Below the pieces are notes generated by a model that saw nothing but the letters and a program-made list of their open reading frames with translations, made no database searches and was not told the DNA's origin. The translations under genes were made by a program, and so were the position numbers. From assembly GCA_018712465.1 (NCBI GenBank), contig DVGY01000155.1, positions 1-6,155 of the forward strand: a stretch of DNA of 6,155 bases. Direction: 5' to 3'. This DNA is from Candidatus Egerieicola pullicola (lineage in GTDB: Bacteria > Bacillota > Clostridia > Oscillospirales > Ruminococcaceae). Shown here in pieces: positions 5,586-6,155 of this stretch. How positions within the stretch are numbered: position 1 is the stretch's first letter; every line of letters starts with the position of its first letter.

Positions 5586-5609
5586 CGGCGTCCAAGGGCG
5601 CCGGTTTTT
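5586..5609. promoter_or_regulatory. GC-rich hairpin in the leader of the cyclophilin fusion gene
   Basis: CGGCGTC (5586-5592) and GGCGCCG (5597-5603) form a 7-bp stem (one T-G pair) with a CAAG loop. Read on the plus strand it is followed by GTTTTT, so it looks like an intrinsic terminator facing the protease gene. Read on the minus strand it has no T-run and would be a leader hairpin. Which strand it serves is open. Confidence 0.4.
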
Positions 5610-5622
5610 CGCGTTGCTCCCT

Positions 5623-5628
5623 AGTATA
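5623..5628 (-). promoter_or_regulatory. Candidate -10 of the cyclophilin fusion gene promoter
   Basis: TATACT on the minus strand (5628-5623), within TTTATACTAGG, would start transcription near 5616 and give a leader of about 69 nt. No good -35 hexamer is found at 16-18 bp upstream, so this is a weak or activator-dependent candidate. Confidence 0.35.
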
Positions 5629-5765
5629 AACCCCAATGGAAAAATGGAGCTAAAAGAAATATGAACCAATTGTGAATTTTTGGAAAGCGGCCCAAGCCCG
5701 CATCCCCTTCCATTTCCTCCCAAGGGATTTTTCTCTGAACAGAATTTGAACTCTCCCCTCAGGTC

Positions 5766-5794
5766 TTGTTTTTTCCTGGTTCAGCCGTTATAAT
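5766..5794 (+). promoter_or_regulatory. Promoter of the M50 protease gene
   Basis: TTGTTT (5766-5771), 17-bp spacer, perfect TATAAT (5789-5794). Transcription would start near 5801, giving a leader of about 70 nt to the TTG start. A second perfect TATAAT lies at 5816-5821 but lacks a matching -35. Confidence 0.7.
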
Positions 5795-5855
5795 GAAACA
5801 TAGATTTGTTTTCGGTATAATCTGGAAAAAGCAGTTTACCCTATCACTGTACCGG

Positions 5856-5862
5856 AAAGGAG
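5856..5862 (+). promoter_or_regulatory. Ribosome binding site fixing a TTG start
   Basis: AAAGGAG lies 8 nt before TTG at 5871. The frame is also open upstream to an ATG at 5793, but that ATG overlaps the -10 hexamer; the downstream ATG at 5901 has no ribosome binding site. This makes TTG the best start. Confidence 0.75.
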
Positions 5863-5870
5863 ATTGGATT

Positions 5871-6155
5871 TTGTTAAGTGCTCTTTTCAGCGGCAGCCCC
5901 ATGGCCATCCTCTACACTTTTTTGGCCCTGGCCATTGTGCTGTTCACCGGCATCCCCTTCCACGAATTTGCCCACGGGTGGACCGCAGAGCGGTTTGGGG
6001 ACCACACAGCCCGTCTCTCCGGGCGGATGACCGTCAATCCCTTTGCCCACTTCGACCTGTTCGGCACCTTGATGCTGTTTTTAGTGGGAATCGGCTTTGC
6101 CAAACCGGTACCCATCAACCCCAACAACTTCAGAGGAAACAAAAAGGTAGGGGTG
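5871..6155 (+). CDS. Site-2 protease family (M50) membrane zinc metalloprotease (3' end cut off)
   Basis: The first 95 residues of an intramembrane metalloprotease of the S2P/M50 family (YwhC-like small type), which cuts substrates inside or next to the membrane. Using the TTG at 5871 it begins MLSALFSGSPMAILYTFLAL. Residues about 10-30 are the first transmembrane helix, which runs straight into the zinc motif HEFAH (31-35; zinc ligands His31 and His35, catalytic Glu32). It is followed by the family's conserved GRMTVNPFAHFDLFGTLMLF (51-70), a second membrane segment (about 63-76), then FAKPVPINPNNFR (76-88), also typical. The third zinc ligand (an Asp in a later helix) lies beyond the edge. 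It is divergent from the cyclophilin fusion gene. Its natural substrate is unknown. Confidence 0.9.
   Translation, partial: MLSALFSGSPMAILYTFLALAIVLFTGIPFHEFAHGWTAERFGDHTARLSGRMTVNPFAHFDLFGTLMLFLVGIGFAKPVPINPNNFRGNKKVGV

Larger units (their letters stand above)
5548..5870. other. Divergent intergenic region between the cyclophilin fusion and the M50 protease genes
   Basis: 323 bp without a supportable gene. It holds the leader and candidate promoter of the minus-strand gene (about 5562-5628) and the promoter and leader of the plus-strand gene (5766-5862). The middle (about 5640-5760) is A/T-rich with pyrimidine runs. I see no clear operator, repeat or RNA in it. Confidence 0.6.

Noticed and set aside
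4525..5664. A 379-codon open frame on the plus strand opposite the cyclophilin fusion gene.
   Set aside because: It is antisense to a gene with clear cyclophilin motifs, has a Gly/His/Gln-rich composition typical of antisense frames in GC-rich genes, and shows no recognisable domain or convincing start.
5499..5723. A 74-codon minus-strand open frame overlapping the start of the cyclophilin fusion gene.
   Set aside because: It overlaps the promoter and leader of a well-supported gene in another frame and lacks a ribosome binding site or domain.
5793..5870. An N-terminal extension of the M50 protease from an in-frame ATG at 5793.
   Set aside because: The ATG overlaps the TATAAT box, lies upstream of the predicted transcription start, has no ribosome binding site, and would add residues foreign to the family; the TTG at 5871 has a strong one.

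Overview
The window looks like chromosomal core DNA from an anaerobic, low-to-moderate GC Gram-positive bacterium, most likely a gut Clostridia member near the Oscillospiraceae/Ruminococcaceae. The grounds are a biotin-dependent decarboxylase/transcarboxylase gene set, strong AGGAGG ribosome binding sites, a zinc-ribbon type L28, a membrane-anchored clostridial-style cyclophilin and GC-rich third codon positions. Genus is inference. I see no mobile element, CRISPR array, tRNA or rRNA.

Layout, left to right. Positions 1-3042 (minus strand) hold a three-gene operon read from right to left: a divergent MmdA/12S-like carboxyltransferase (3042-1636), a small biotin carrier protein (1601-1227) and the start of an oxaloacetate decarboxylase alpha / transcarboxylase 5S-like subunit (1200 to the left edge, cut off). 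Each gene has its own Shine-Dalgarno site, the gaps are only 26-34 bp, and a good sigma-A type promoter lies near 3127-3155. With a carboxyltransferase for each of two substrate classes and one shared biotin carrier, the set resembles a transcarboxylase (12S + 1.3S + 5S) as much as a sodium-pumping decarboxylase. The deciding gene (a membrane beta subunit, present or absent) would lie left of the window.

Positions 3211-3783 (minus) encode a flavin reductase/flavoredoxin-like protein. It sits directly behind rpmB (3859-4047, minus; ribosomal protein L28), from which it is separated by a strong intrinsic terminator. rpmB has a strong extended -10 promoter and a structured leader that could fold in two mutually exclusive ways.

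Positions 4282-5547 (minus) encode a 421-residue membrane protein: a degenerate sigma-70/ECF-like cytoplasmic N-terminal half, one transmembrane helix, and an extracytoplasmic cyclophilin-type peptidyl-prolyl isomerase. It ends in a strong terminator. Divergent from it, on the plus strand, begins a site-2 protease family (M50) membrane metalloprotease (5871 to the right edge, cut off), with a TTG start. The two are separated by a 323-bp region holding promoters in both directions.

The most unusual item is the sigma-like/transmembrane/cyclophilin fusion, lying next to a protease of a family known to cut transmembrane regulators. A functional link between the two is a hypothesis only.
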